A stretch of DNA of 64,000 nucleotides from Clostridiaceae bacterium BL-3 (lineage in GTDB: Bacteria; Bacillota; Clostridia; Clostridiales; Clostridiaceae), in contig CADDXC010000001.1 of NCBI GenBank assembly GCA_902809985.1, forward strand, positions 3,072,787-3,136,786. Direction: 5' to 3'. Shown piece by piece: positions 8,594-17,383 of this stretch (position 1 is the stretch's first letter; each line of letters starts with the position of its first letter). The notes below the pieces were generated by a model. That model was not told the DNA's origin, did not search any database, and was given only the letters and a program-made list of their open reading frames with translations. The position numbers were made by a program, and so were the translations under genes.

Positions 8594-9460
8594 CTACTTG
8601 TATTGATAAAAACCTTTTTTTGCCTTTCTTCCATATTCTCCTCTGGCATATCTTTCCACAATTGCCGGACTTGGTTTATCAGACGGGTTCCCTGTCATTT
8701 TATATTTCTCAGTCAGAACATTAAATTCAAGATCAATTCCTGTCATGTCAAGCAATTCAAAGGGACCCATGGGATGTGACAATCCATACTTTACTGCTTT
8801 GTCAATATCTTCAAAGGAAGCAACACCCTGATCATATATGTAGCAGGCCTCCTTGGTAATTGCACTGAAAATACGGTTTACGATAAAACCGTAAATTTCT
8901 TTATTTACAATGGCAGGAATCTTATTGATAGATTCTACAAATTTAACCATAGTTTCAACGGTTTCCCTACTGCAATGAGGACCTTTTACAACCTCAACCA
9001 GTTTCATTACGAGAGCCGGATTAAAAAAGTGCAAGTTCAGAACCTTATCAGGATGCGCCACTACATCACAGAGCTTGGAGCTTACTATATAAGAGCTGTT
9101 AGTAGCAAAAATAGTATGTTCAGGAGTCAGTTCATCAACCTGTTTAAGCACCGATCTCTTTACATCCAAAATTTCTGCCACCGCTTCGATAACCAGATCT
9201 GCATCCTTCACAGCTTCGGCAAGATCCGTTGTAAATTTTAAGTTACTCTTGCTCTCTGCCACTGCTTCCTCAGTCATTTTCCCCTTGGTTATCTTTTTAA
9301 AAAACCAGTCATTTGAAAAAGCTTCCGCTTTTTTCTTTTCATCAATTGTTTCATTTTTTATACCATAACAACTCACTTTATATCCTGAAATAGCCACATG
9401 CATTGCAATTTGGACTCCCATCGTACCTGCACCTACAACTGCAACTTTCTTAATATTCAT
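8594..9460 (-). CDS. 3-hydroxyacyl-CoA dehydrogenase (3-hydroxybutyryl-CoA dehydrogenase type)
   Basis: 288 residues. The N-terminal Rossmann motif VGAGTMGVQIA is followed by the conserved NSSYIVSSKL and the catalytic-His segment LHFFNPALVMKLVEV, then the helical C-terminal domain ending in a GYGRKAKKGFYQY-like motif. I start at the ATG at 9460, which follows GGAGGAAAAG; an in-frame ATG at 9472 overlaps that ribosome site. It oxidises 3-hydroxybutyryl-CoA to acetoacetyl-CoA with NAD(P). It lies between crotonase and the dehydratase activator gene. Confidence 0.92.
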   Translation of the reverse strand: MNIKKVAVVGAGTMGVQIAMHVAISGYKVSCYGIKNETIDEKKKAEAFSNDWFFKKITKGKMTEEAVAESKSNLKFTTDLAEAVKDADLVIEAVAEILDVKRSVLKQVDELTPEHTIFATNSSYIVSSKLCDVVAHPDKVLNLHFFNPALVMKLVEVVKGPHCSRETVETMVKFVESINKIPAIVNKEIYGFIVNRIFSAITKEACYIYDQGVASFEDIDKAVKYGLSHPMGPFELLDMTGIDLEFNVLTEKYKMTGNPSDKPSPAIVERYARGEYGRKAKKGFYQYK

Positions 9461-9537
9461 CTTTTCCTCCATTTCTAACAGGCTTTTATCCCTGTAATAT
9501 TTTTTTTATATTTCGTGCTATCCATATTACTTACTTC

Positions 9538-10305
9538 TTAGTCTATTTCTAAAGCATAAATTGCTGCACCTAAAGCACCTATGATCTGAGGATCTTCAAG
9601 TCTTATAATTGGATGATCAATCTCATTTTCTACTGCTGTTACTGCACTATTATTTAATGCAACTCCACCCGTCATAACCACATCTTCCACAACCCCAACT
9701 CTATTACACAAGCCTGCAATTCGTTGTGCAATAGATTTATGCGCTCCTAGAGCGACATCCTCTATGCTTTTTCCTGATGCAAGTTGAGAAATAACCTCTG
9801 ATTCCGCGAAAACCGTACAGGTGCTACTGATTGCTACTCCTGGCTTACCCTTTGCTGCTAAGCTTGCCAGTTCACTTATACGACAGCCTAATACCCTTGC
9901 TATTACTTCTAAAAATCTGCCTGTTCCAGCTGCGCACTTTTCATTCATAACAAAGTTCTCAACATTGCCATTCATCGAAACTCGAATCACTTTGGCATCC
10001 TGCCCTCCAATATCAATAATTGTACTTACAGTAGGGCATAAAAACTTTGATCCTTTTGCATGGCAGCTTATTTCTGTAATCTGCTTATCTGCACTTTTAT
10101 ACATCATTCTTCCATAACCTGTTACTACACACTTTTTGATGTCTTCTCTTTTGATACCTGCCTGCATCAACGCTTTTTCTGCAGATAGCTGAGGTCCCTT
10201 ACTGCCTGTCCCCATATTGAAAATTCCTTCTCCACATATAACTCCATCAGCATTGATAACCACTGCTTCTGAAGATGATGAACCTATATCCACTCCTAAA
10301 TACAT
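9538..10305 (-). CDS. 2-hydroxyacyl-CoA dehydratase activator ATPase (HgdC/BadF family)
   Basis: 255 residues. An acetate-kinase-like ATPase fold is shown by GVDIGSSSSEA near the start and DIGGQDAKV near residue 100. The two cysteines that bridge the dimer's single 4Fe-4S cluster are in NEKCAAGTG and SSTCTVFAESEV. This protein hydrolyses ATP to push one electron into the dehydratase, starting the ketyl-radical mechanism. I use the ATG at 10305 with GAAGGGG upstream; a TTG at 10323 is less likely. It directly follows the two dehydratase subunit genes, as usual for this system. It is oxygen sensitive in all known cases. Confidence 0.95.
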   Translation of the reverse strand: MYLGVDIGSSSSEAVVINADGVICGEGIFNMGTGSKGPQLSAEKALMQAGIKREDIKKCVVTGYGRMMYKSADKQITEISCHAKGSKFLCPTVSTIIDIGGQDAKVIRVSMNGNVENFVMNEKCAAGTGRFLEVIARVLGCRISELASLAAKGKPGVAISSTCTVFAESEVISQLASGKSIEDVALGAHKSIAQRIAGLCNRVGVVEDVVMTGGVALNNSAVTAVENEIDHPIIRLEDPQIIGALGAAIYALEID

Positions 10306-10332
10306 ACCAATACCCCTTCTCAAATTTGCATT

Positions 10333-11463
10333 CTATGCAAGCATTTCAGCAAAGCTCTGTATCCTGGTTCTCAATTGCTCTAGGGAATCCATTTGCTGTT
10401 CTATTTCTACATATAAAGTCGGTATTTTTGCTGCTTCTAGCTCTTTCTTTATAATAGGATAATCAAACTCCTCCGGGTCACAAAATTTTAGCTGGCATAC
10501 TACAACAGCATCGGCTTTATATTTATTTCTCATATCTATCAGCATCTGTCCTCTGCTCTTTGCTTCGTCATGTAAGAATGCACATCCATCCTGAAGTGCA
10601 ATTCTTTCTACCATTCTATTAAGCGCATCTCCTTTTTTAGGAGCAATTGTTCTAAACTGCCTGGATTCGTGCGCTAAATCATCTGCTACGATGAACATAT
10701 CATTATCTGTAAATATTTCCAGTAATTCGGTCGGTTCACTAATCAAACCCGTTATAATTATTTTTTTCTTCCTGCTTTTTTCCTCCGGCAATTCCTTTAT
10801 TGTTTTAATTAGCTCTTTCATTTTTGTTGTATAAATCTTCTTGTCCATAAAATACGATGCTTTTATGATTAAGTGTCTGCTCTCTGCATTAAGCATAGTT
10901 GGATAATGTTGAACAAGTTCTACAAATTCTTGCATTGTTTTTCTATAGTCATCATAAATTTCAATGCTCTCCTCTAATGCTTTCTCTGTTATCTCCTTTC
11001 CCGTAACCTTTTCAAGCGCTTTCTTTACTCTTATAAACTCTTCCCGCATGAATTCTTTTCCCACTTTTATCTTCCTATTTTGGGGATAAACCATAGAAAT
11101 AATGTTGAGTTGGGGTGATGAAACCTTCCAATTTTCTGCAATACACTTTAATGTGTCACAAAAAGTTGGGATAATAACTGCTGATAAGAAGTCATATTTA
11201 CCCATTAATGCCTGTTCTGTATTTGCTTTCATAGTAGAACAACAGAAGCTCTGCAAATAATGACTTGATAATTTTCCAATAGTCTGTCCGCCCCACATGC
11301 CAATTGGAAGCAAGCCTGCTGCATAAACGATTTCATCTGGCGTATAGATAGGGAAGCATCCAACGGCTTTTTTTCCTGTCACTTTCATTTCTTTTAATGT
11401 AGAACGACCTGGATTTGCTCCAATGTCCTCCAATTCATTTATCATGTCAAGAGCACTGCTCAT
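10333..11463 (-). CDS. 2-hydroxyacyl-CoA dehydratase, beta (HgdB/FldC-like) subunit
   Basis: 376 residues of the 2-hydroxyacyl-CoA dehydratase D family. Candidate ligands for its 4Fe-4S cluster are in SFCCSTM (about residue 74), FCDTLKC (about 101) and LKFCDPEEFD (about 328). Together with the alpha subunit it removes water from a 2-hydroxyacyl-CoA by one-electron chemistry. Its ATG overlaps the alpha subunit stop by one base (TAATG), so translation is coupled. Family members act on lactoyl-, 2-hydroxyglutaryl-, 2-hydroxyisocaproyl- or phenyllactyl-CoA. In this operon the beta-oxidation-type partners point to 2-hydroxybutyryl-CoA or a similar C4-C6 acid, which is inference. Confidence 0.92.
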   Translation of the reverse strand: MSSALDMINELEDIGANPGRSTLKEMKVTGKKAVGCFPIYTPDEIVYAAGLLPIGMWGGQTIGKLSSHYLQSFCCSTMKANTEQALMGKYDFLSAVIIPTFCDTLKCIAENWKVSSPQLNIISMVYPQNRKIKVGKEFMREEFIRVKKALEKVTGKEITEKALEESIEIYDDYRKTMQEFVELVQHYPTMLNAESRHLIIKASYFMDKKIYTTKMKELIKTIKELPEEKSRKKKIIITGLISEPTELLEIFTDNDMFIVADDLAHESRQFRTIAPKKGDALNRMVERIALQDGCAFLHDEAKSRGQMLIDMRNKYKADAVVVCQLKFCDPEEFDYPIIKKELEAAKIPTLYVEIEQQMDSLEQLRTRIQSFAEMLA

Positions 11464-12686
11464 TATCTTGTCCCCCCATTCTTCTTTCTAGTTTCCATCA
11501 TTTCAACCAATGCCTGAATTCTTGTTTCATATTGTGCAAGTGAAAACGCTCTTGGATCTGTCTGATCTCCATCAAACATTACGGAAGGGATTCCCGTAGC
11601 TGCTTCTACTCTTCTCTGCACTTCGAACTGTCTAAAATCCATGAGCTTACAGCTTCTATTTGAATGGTATATAATCCCATGAAGACTAAAATCCCTCACT
11701 AATTTTTTTATATTATCCACTCCAAAATCAATATTTCTATTAGCATAATTTGAACTGTATGCCCTCGCCATTGAATCGATATCGCCTGCATCATATACAA
11801 TATGCCAAGAATCTGGATAAGTGGAGGTCACCATATTAATTCCATACTTTTTTAAAACCTTGTAAGTAGCACTTAAATATGGCCAACATGCGATGCCATC
11901 CCACATCACCCTATATTTCTCCTCCCTATCCTTCCAAGGTCCAATTCCTCTTTCCATTTTTTCTTTCAGTTCATCATGCCACAGCTTAAATAATTTTAAG
12001 CCTTCTTTTGTTCCTCTCATGCATACGATAATTGCCATATAATTAAAAAGATCAAACCCATTTAATGGGGATGGCTTTGCCCTAGCCAACAGTGATGCTT
12101 TTTTCCACCATTGTGAGGTCTCTGAGGAAATTTTCATTACTTCAGAAAATCGATCATAGTCAAATTTTTCTCCAGTAATTTCTTCAAGCTTCTCAATTGC
12201 ATGAAGTATTTGGCCTTTAATATATTTAACGTTTTGGTCATTAACTTCATATTGATGATTAAAGGGCAAATCAAATAGAATCATTGGAATTTTTAATTCC
12301 TTAGCAATATTTTCATACCATTTAATTACTGTATTGCAAATATTATTGCAGCAGAAAATTAGATCTGGTAAAGGAATATTTGCTGCTTCACATTCCCGTA
12401 TATCCATATATGCAAGATTCACCCTAGCATAAGAACATATATCCGCTGAATACCCATTTCCCTCTGAATAGTTGATGAATTGCTGCGAATGTTTTCTTGC
12501 TCCAATTGCAGCCGCATGATTTTCCGGATAAACTACGTGAATTCCCATCGTTTCTAACAGCTCCTGAGGCGCAATAGAAGTAGACCAAGCGATTATTTTC
12601 CCATCTGCCTTTGCCTGAAAAGCATCTGCATAATGTTTATCTAGTAATTCTCCCAGCAATTGCTTTGATGTCTTTTGATTTTCCAA
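11463..12686 (-). CDS. 2-hydroxyacyl-CoA dehydratase, alpha (HgdA/FldB-like) subunit
   Basis: 407 residues of the same D-component family. Conserved cysteines lie in ADICSYARVN (about residue 85), LIFCCNNICN (about 111) and HSNRSCKLMDF (about 346). The start is a TTG at 12686 with an ideal AAAGGAGG seven bases upstream, and no in-frame ATG nearby. It is the first gene of the operon; a sigma-54 promoter lies about 50 bp upstream. The set alpha, beta, activator is complete, so the enzyme should be functional. Confidence 0.92.
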   Translation of the reverse strand: MENQKTSKQLLGELLDKHYADAFQAKADGKIIAWSTSIAPQELLETMGIHVVYPENHAAAIGARKHSQQFINYSEGNGYSADICSYARVNLAYMDIRECEAANIPLPDLIFCCNNICNTVIKWYENIAKELKIPMILFDLPFNHQYEVNDQNVKYIKGQILHAIEKLEEITGEKFDYDRFSEVMKISSETSQWWKKASLLARAKPSPLNGFDLFNYMAIIVCMRGTKEGLKLFKLWHDELKEKMERGIGPWKDREEKYRVMWDGIACWPYLSATYKVLKKYGINMVTSTYPDSWHIVYDAGDIDSMARAYSSNYANRNIDFGVDNIKKLVRDFSLHGIIYHSNRSCKLMDFRQFEVQRRVEAATGIPSVMFDGDQTDPRAFSLAQYETRIQALVEMMETRKKNGGTR

Positions 12687-12732
12687 GATAATACCTCCTT
12701 TTAGTCTATATTAATTTACACCAAACCTTTAA

Positions 12733-12748
12733 GCAATTAACGTGCCAA
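12733..12748 (-). promoter_or_regulatory. Sigma-54 (-24/-12) promoter of the dehydratase operon
   Basis: Read on the minus strand 12748 to 12733 is TTGGCAC-GTTAA-TTGC followed by TT, a full match to the sigma-54 consensus with the correct 5-base spacing. Transcription should start near 12721. The enhancer-binding protein gene is immediately upstream on the same strand. Confidence 0.93.
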
Positions 12749-12771
12749 CTTTTTTTCAATAAAATTTTATA

Positions 12772-12809
12772 CACAAAAAAAGCCAAAGAATCTATGAGTT
12801 GGAGATTCT
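12772..12809 (-). terminator. Terminator of the enhancer-binding protein gene
   Basis: On the minus strand AGAATCT and AGATTCT form a stem, followed by TTGGCTTTTTTT. It stops transcription of the regulator gene just before the sigma-54 promoter, so the dehydratase operon depends on its own promoter. Confidence 0.75.
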
Positions 12810-12876
12810 CCGTTATCTATATTTTTTAGATTTTTTTAAATTATATAATATATTTCAATTTTCTTATTAAATATTT

Positions 12877-12892
12877 TGATGCTGCAGTGCAT
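12877..12892. promoter_or_regulatory. Candidate upstream activator site for the enhancer-binding protein
   Basis: GATGCTGCAGTGCATC has 5-base inverted arms (GATGC/GCATC) and sits about 130 bp upstream of the -24 element, the usual place for an enhancer site. A related sequence lies upstream of the abfD sigma-54 promoter. Confidence 0.45.
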
Positions 12893-12922
12893 CTCTTTCC
12901 TCTTAAAAAAACTAAATCTGCA

Positions 12923-14644
12923 TCACAAATTATATTTTTTCATTTTTCTTACAATAGTAGACTGATTTACTTTTAAAACCTTCGCCATCTTTCTACTAGA
13001 TCCATATTTTCTTTTCACTTCAATAAAAATTTTCTTCTCAGCCCGCTCTAATGATTCTTTAAGTGATGGGGGATTATTCTTTTTTGCTTTAGCTTCTATG
13101 GCTTCACACGAGATCCAAGGTAAATCGTTGAGCTGTAGATATTCATTGTCACTTATTACAACCATACTTTCAATCGTATTTTTCAGCTGTCGAATATTGC
13201 CTGGCCAAGAATATGCCTCGAGTTCTTTCATTACCTCATAGGTAATTTTTTTATTTTGCCCATACTGCCGATTAAATTTACGTATAAACTTTAAAGCTAG
13301 CGGCGCGATATCGCTAGTTCTTTCCCTAAGAGGTGGAATCTCTATACTTATTACATTTAATCTAAAAAACAGATCTTCTCGAAAGGTGCCTTCCTTAACC
13401 TTTTCTAGTAGGTTCTTATTTGTCGCCGCAATTACCCTAATGTCTATTGATAAAGGATGCGATGAGCCCACCCTTCTTACCGTTCGTGTTTCCAGAACTC
13501 TAAGCAATTTTACCTGAAGTTTTAAACTCATCTCACCTATTTCATCTAAAAAAAGAGTCCCTCCATCAGCTGCTTCAAAGAGCCCTGCCTTACCTCCCTT
13601 TGCTGCACCTGTAAATGCTCCATTCACATATCCAAATAATTCTGATTCTAAAAGATTCTCAGGAATCGCTCCACAGTTAACTGCAATAAATGGCTTATCT
13701 TTTTTCAATGCATTTTTTCTATGTACATAATTTGCCACTATTTCTTTTCCAACCCCAGATTCTCCGGATATAAGTACCGTAATATTAAAATTACTTATTT
13801 TTTTTGCTAAAGAAAATATTTCTCTCATCTTCTCATCATTTACCACAATGTCACTATTTTTATTAGCATTATGTTCATCATCGTCAGGATCTTGCTGAAA
13901 ATAAATTTTTTCCATTTCTCGTGCCTTTGAGAGTTGATCACGAAGTTTATAAATTTCAGAAATATCCCTACAATTAATAACCACTTTCTTAATATCATTT
14001 TTCTCATCAAAAACTGGAGTTCCAGTTACCATAATATTCTTTCCACGCTTTGTTGTATGATATAATGAAATAGGTTTTTTCTGCTCTATTACCAAAAGTG
14101 CAACCGAATTTTTCATCCAAATAGGATTAATAAGTTCCCTCATATTATGCCCTATCAGCTCTTCTTTTTTAATATCCGTAATTCTTACATAGGATTGATT
14201 TACAAGCAAAACGTTAGCTTCACCATCTGTAACAAGGATTCCGTCAAAAGAACCCTCAATTATCTCTTGCAGCTCATTTATTACGTACTCTGTCTTTTCC
14301 AGATCTGTAATAAGTGCTAAGGCTTCATAATAATCATACATAATAAATACCCGATTCCCTTGAGTATAGCCCCTTTCATCACGATTTTCGAAATTACGGA
14401 TGCATAAACTCTTTCCATTAATTAAAATTCGATTTATTTTATTCTCGTTCAAGACGTCATCACTTGGTTGCATTTGCGGAAACACATCAAAAAAACATTT
14501 GCCTAAAGCTTTATCTTTTTTAATGCCAGTTAATTGTTCAGCTGCAGGATTAAAGTATTTTATAATAAAATGATTATCTGTAAATACTATACCGTCTGGT
14601 GATTGTTTAATTTTTATTTTATTGTTCACCTTTTTAGAACTCAT
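12923..14644 (-). CDS. Sigma-54-dependent transcriptional activator, PAS-PAS-AAA+-Fis HTH
   Basis: 573 residues. Two PAS-like sensory domains (about 10-75 and 125-235) precede a sigma-54 AAA+ domain with Walker A GESGVGKE (about 294), the sigma-54 contact loop GAFTGA (about 342) and Walker [12 protein letters not shown] (about 360). The last 35 residues are a Fis-type helix-turn-helix ([16 protein letters not shown]). The start has AAGGAGG. It lies between two sigma-54 promoters facing away to either side, one for the dehydratase operon and one for abfD, so it very probably controls both. There is no receiver domain, so it likely senses a small molecule or redox state directly. Confidence 0.95.
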   Translation of the reverse strand: MSSKKVNNKIKIKQSPDGIVFTDNHFIIKYFNPAAEQLTGIKKDKALGKCFFDVFPQMQPSDDVLNENKINRILINGKSLCIRNFENRDERGYTQGNRVFIMYDYYEALALITDLEKTEYVINELQEIIEGSFDGILVTDGEANVLLVNQSYVRITDIKKEELIGHNMRELINPIWMKNSVALLVIEQKKPISLYHTTKRGKNIMVTGTPVFDEKNDIKKVVINCRDISEIYKLRDQLSKAREMEKIYFQQDPDDDEHNANKNSDIVVNDEKMREIFSLAKKISNFNITVLISGESGVGKEIVANYVHRKNALKKDKPFIAVNCGAIPENLLESELFGYVNGAFTGAAKGGKAGLFEAADGGTLFLDEIGEMSLKLQVKLLRVLETRTVRRVGSSHPLSIDIRVIAATNKNLLEKVKEGTFREDLFFRLNVISIEIPPLRERTSDIAPLALKFIRKFNRQYGQNKKITYEVMKELEAYSWPGNIRQLKNTIESMVVISDNEYLQLNDLPWISCEAIEAKAKKNNPPSLKESLERAEKKIFIEVKRKYGSSRKMAKVLKVNQSTIVRKMKKYNL

Positions 14645-15383
14645 TGTCTTAATCCTCCTTAGTCAGGTTTTTTTATTTTAACTCACTATGAAATTTAATT
14701 ATATTACTTTACATAAAACAGTTATATAACCCTATGCGCTATGATTCAGGTTACAGGTTTTATCACTAATAAAAAAATCGTTTTCAAATTATTTTATATT
14801 TTCTAACCTCCAATCATTCAACACTAATTTGGATACTTTTAGGAAAATACGGTGAAAATCAACCTTATCCTAACAAAGAGTTGAAATATTTGTTATTATT
14901 TATTCTTCGCCTTTAAATATAACTCTTTTTTGTACAAGTTATCAAAAGTTATCAATAAGTTCATAAATCTTTTTTGAAAAAATAGACACTTCAGATTTAT
15001 GAATTTTATCAATATCGCATGATTATTATTTTGTAATCAATTATAATATTCTGTATAAAATTATCCATAATACCATTAAAATTTTGGATTCTTTTCTAAA
15101 CGTGAGATGCTGTCCTATTTCTAGGATCAAATATGAAAAAACTGTTGTGATGCAGAAAGCCATCAAATATATTGAACAATATTCATCATATGAGTAAAAG
15201 AAAATGCAAATCTTCGAGAAGTATAGTAAAAAAACTAGAGATATATAAGTCTATAGCTGCTGAAAAATTTAAAAAATATAACATATAATTAAAATAATGC
15301 AATTTAGCACACAATACGAGTAAATAATAGCACAATTACATCTAATATTTGTGAAAACAGTTTCTAACTTGACACTTTACTTG
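14645..15383. other. Non-coding regulatory region between the activator and abfD
   Basis: About 740 bp, strongly AT-rich, with no supported gene. A 32-codon frame at about 15190-15288 (MSKRKCKSS) lacks a ribosome site. The part nearest abfD holds GATGC-containing motifs (15106 and 15149) that resemble the candidate activator site upstream of the dehydratase operon. The promoter of the activator gene itself should be near 14650-14800 but I cannot define it. Confidence 0.4.
15149..15164. promoter_or_regulatory. Candidate upstream activator site for abfD
   Basis: GATGCAGAAAGCCATC matches the layout of 12877-12892 (GATGC, six bases, then CATC at the same spacing) with one arm mismatch. It is 220 bp upstream of the abfD -24 element. 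A half-like copy, GATGCTGTCC, is at 15106. Confidence 0.35.
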
Positions 15384-15400
15384 TTGGCACAAGTCTTGCT
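15384..15400 (+). promoter_or_regulatory. Sigma-54 (-24/-12) promoter of abfD
   Basis: TTGGCAC-AAGTC-TTGCT is a full match to the sigma-54 consensus. Transcription should start near 15411, about 38 bp before the abfD start. It shares all conserved positions with the promoter at 12748-12733, on the other side of the activator gene. Confidence 0.93.
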
Positions 15401-15448
15401 GTCATATTGTTATATAAACAATTTTAAGCTATGAAAGGAATGAATTCA

Positions 15449-16903
15449 ATGACTTTAATGACGGGAAAACAATATTTAGAAAGTATCAGCAAATTAAACC
15501 TAAACATATACATGTTAGGAAAAAAGGTGGACAATCCTGTTAATAATTCAATTTTAAAACCGTCTCTTAATTCTGTAAAAATGACTTATGATTTAGCTCA
15601 AATTCCTGAATATGAAAATCTGATGACAGCGACTTCAAACTTAACGGGAGAAAAGATCAATAGATTTACCCACTTGCACCAGAGCACGGAGGATTTAGTT
15701 AAAAAAGTAAAAATGCAGAGATTATTAGGACAAAAAACAGCTTCGTGTTTTCAGAGATGTGTGGGAATGGATGCCATAAATGCCGTTTACAGTACAGCTT
15801 ATGAAGTAGATACGGAATATAATACTAATTATCTTGACAATATTACTGGCTTTATAAAATATGTGCATAAAAACGATCTGACTGTTGACGGAGCCATGAC
15901 AGATCCAAAAGGTGATAGAAGCCTGTCACCGAGTAAACAGGCAGATCCGGATTTGTTTCTAAGGGTAGTTGAAAGAAGACCTGATGGAATTGTAGTGAGG
16001 GGGGCGAAAGCTCACCAGACTGGAATCTGTAATTCGCATGAAGTCCTGGTAATGCCGACAGTTTCAATGAGACCGGAGGATAAGGATTATGCAGTTGCAT
16101 TTTCTGTACCTGTGGATACTGAGGGCATAATGATTGTAGTCGGCAGACAGTCCTGTGATACGAGAAAACTTGAAGAACTTTCTGACATTGATGTTGGCAA
16201 TAAGAATTTTGGAGGAATGGAAGGCCTGGTAATATTTGACGATGTGTTTGTACCGAATGACAGAATATTTTTAAATGGAGAAACTGAATTTGCAGGAGTA
16301 CTTGTTGAAAGGTTTGCAGGCTATCACAGGCAGAGCTACGGTGGATGTAAATCTGGGATGGGGGATGTGCTCATAGGAGCAGCAGCTTTAGCTGCTGAAT
16401 ACAATGGAGTACCCAGGAAGTCCCATATAAAAGATAAATTAATAGAGATGATGCATTTAAATGAGACTTTATATTCCTGCGGTGTTGCATGTTCCTGTGA
16501 AGGTTGTAAACTCGCAGCAGGAAATTACCTGGTTAATTTGCTGTTAGCCAATGTATGCAAGCAGAACGTGACTAGATTCCCCTATGAGATTTCAAGGTTA
16601 GCTGAGGATATTGCAGGTGGTTTGATGGTTACTATGCCTTCCGAAAAAGATTTTAAAAATCCTGTTACCGGCAAGTATTTGGAAAAATACTTTAAGGGAA
16701 CTTCTAGTATGCCTACGGAAGACAGAATGAAAGTGCTGAGACTTATAGAGAATTTATGTCTTGGTACAGCTGCAGTAAGCTATAGGACTGAATCCATGCA
16801 CGGGGCAGGTTCACCTCAGGCACAGAGAATAATGATAGCTAGACAAGGTAATTTGGACCATAAAAAATCCTTAGCAAAAGCAATTACAAGAATTGAGGAA
16901 TAG
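15449..16903 (+). CDS. abfD: 4-hydroxybutyryl-CoA dehydratase / vinylacetyl-CoA delta-isomerase
   Basis: 484 residues, closely matching what I recall of the Clostridium aminobutyricum enzyme along its length. The 4Fe-4S ligands are all present at the expected places: Cys100 and Cys104 (ASCFQRC), His293 and Cys300 (YHRQSYGGC). The FAD/radical enzyme turns 4-hydroxybutyryl-CoA into crotonyl-CoA. I choose the ATG at 15449 (protein MTLMTGKQY) because AAAGGA lies nine bases upstream; in-frame ATGs at 15431 and 15440 overlap that ribosome site. It is monocistronic and sigma-54-controlled. The crotonyl-CoA it makes can enter the crotonase, dehydrogenase and thiolase steps encoded at 6593-9460. Confidence 0.95.
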   Translation: MTLMTGKQYLESISKLNLNIYMLGKKVDNPVNNSILKPSLNSVKMTYDLAQIPEYENLMTATSNLTGEKINRFTHLHQSTEDLVKKVKMQRLLGQKTASCFQRCVGMDAINAVYSTAYEVDTEYNTNYLDNITGFIKYVHKNDLTVDGAMTDPKGDRSLSPSKQADPDLFLRVVERRPDGIVVRGAKAHQTGICNSHEVLVMPTVSMRPEDKDYAVAFSVPVDTEGIMIVVGRQSCDTRKLEELSDIDVGNKNFGGMEGLVIFDDVFVPNDRIFLNGETEFAGVLVERFAGYHRQSYGGCKSGMGDVLIGAAALAAEYNGVPRKSHIKDKLIEMMHLNETLYSCGVACSCEGCKLAAGNYLVNLLLANVCKQNVTRFPYEISRLAEDIAGGLMVTMPSEKDFKNPVTGKYLEKYFKGTSSMPTEDRMKVLRLIENLCLGTAAVSYRTESMHGAGSPQAQRIMIARQGNLDHKKSLAKAITRIEE

Positions 16904-16964
16904 GACTTGGGGGATAAATGGAGAATATAGACAGATTTATGTAAAATAGATTTGATTTAGTTTT

Positions 16965-17002
16965 ATATAACTGGGAATTTTGATTTTCAGTTATATTTTT
17001 TT
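16965..17002 (+). terminator. Terminator of abfD
   Basis: ATATAACTG (16965) pairs with CAGTTATAT (16988) and is followed by a T-run. It lies about 60 bp after the abfD stop. Confidence 0.85.
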
Positions 17003-17112
17003 ATATTTGAGTAGAGAGTCAAGAGTGTGAAGTCTTTTATGATATTATTAACAAATAGCTATATACCCTTTCTTAATTTTTAAGAACTTATTTTATTATT
17101 CATTTCTATACA

Positions 17113-17164
17113 CATAAAAAAGCCCCAGCCATTTACTAAATTTTACTATAGTAAATAGATGGGA
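17113..17164 (-). terminator. Original tRNA-Thr terminator left at the element's far border
   Basis: On the minus strand CCCATC-TATTTACTA pairs with TTAGTAAAT-GGCTGGGG and is followed by CTTTTTT. It stands just outside the left 63-bp repeat, oriented exactly as the terminator of the tRNA gene would be before the element inserted. It now follows only a tRNA 3' fragment. Confidence 0.6.
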
Positions 17165-17167
17165 CAA

Positions 17168-17230
17168 AACCGTTGATTTAACTGGTGCTCCCAGCAGGAG
17201 TCGAACCTGTGACCTACTGATTACGAATCA
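17168..17230. repeat. Left attachment-site repeat (63 bp, tRNA-Thr 3' fragment)
   Basis: Exact 63-bp direct copy of 32494-32556. Positions 17183-17230 are the 3' 48 bases of the tRNA-Thr gene, including CCA on the minus strand, but the 5' half is missing. This is the junction left when an element integrated into the tRNA gene. Confidence 0.93.
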
Positions 17231-17383
17231 CGTCTTATTATTTTTTATTATGTATTATAGAATTAATTTAATTCTTATAAGTATTGATATATAAGAATTT
17301 GTTCTATATATTTCTCCATCATTTAAAATTATCCATAATAAAAACATAGTGTTTTCCGGTTTTTTCTCCGGCCGTTTTTATAA
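17231..17383. other. Left end of the element, non-coding
   Basis: AT-rich. It holds a perfect inverted repeat, AATTCTTATA (17270-17279) and TATAAGAATT (17290-17299), close to the attachment site, which could be a recombinase or excisionase arm site. Near 17353-17380 a short CCGG-based hairpin with T-rich flanks may end the cargo operon. Confidence 0.35.

Noticed and set aside
15190..15288. Short frame MSKRKCKSS upstream of abfD
   Set aside because: No ribosome site; lies within the regulatory region between the candidate activator site and the sigma-54 promoter.
17168..17230. Second tRNA gene
   Set aside because: Only the 3' 48 bases are present; there is no D arm or 5' acceptor strand, so it is an attachment-site fragment.
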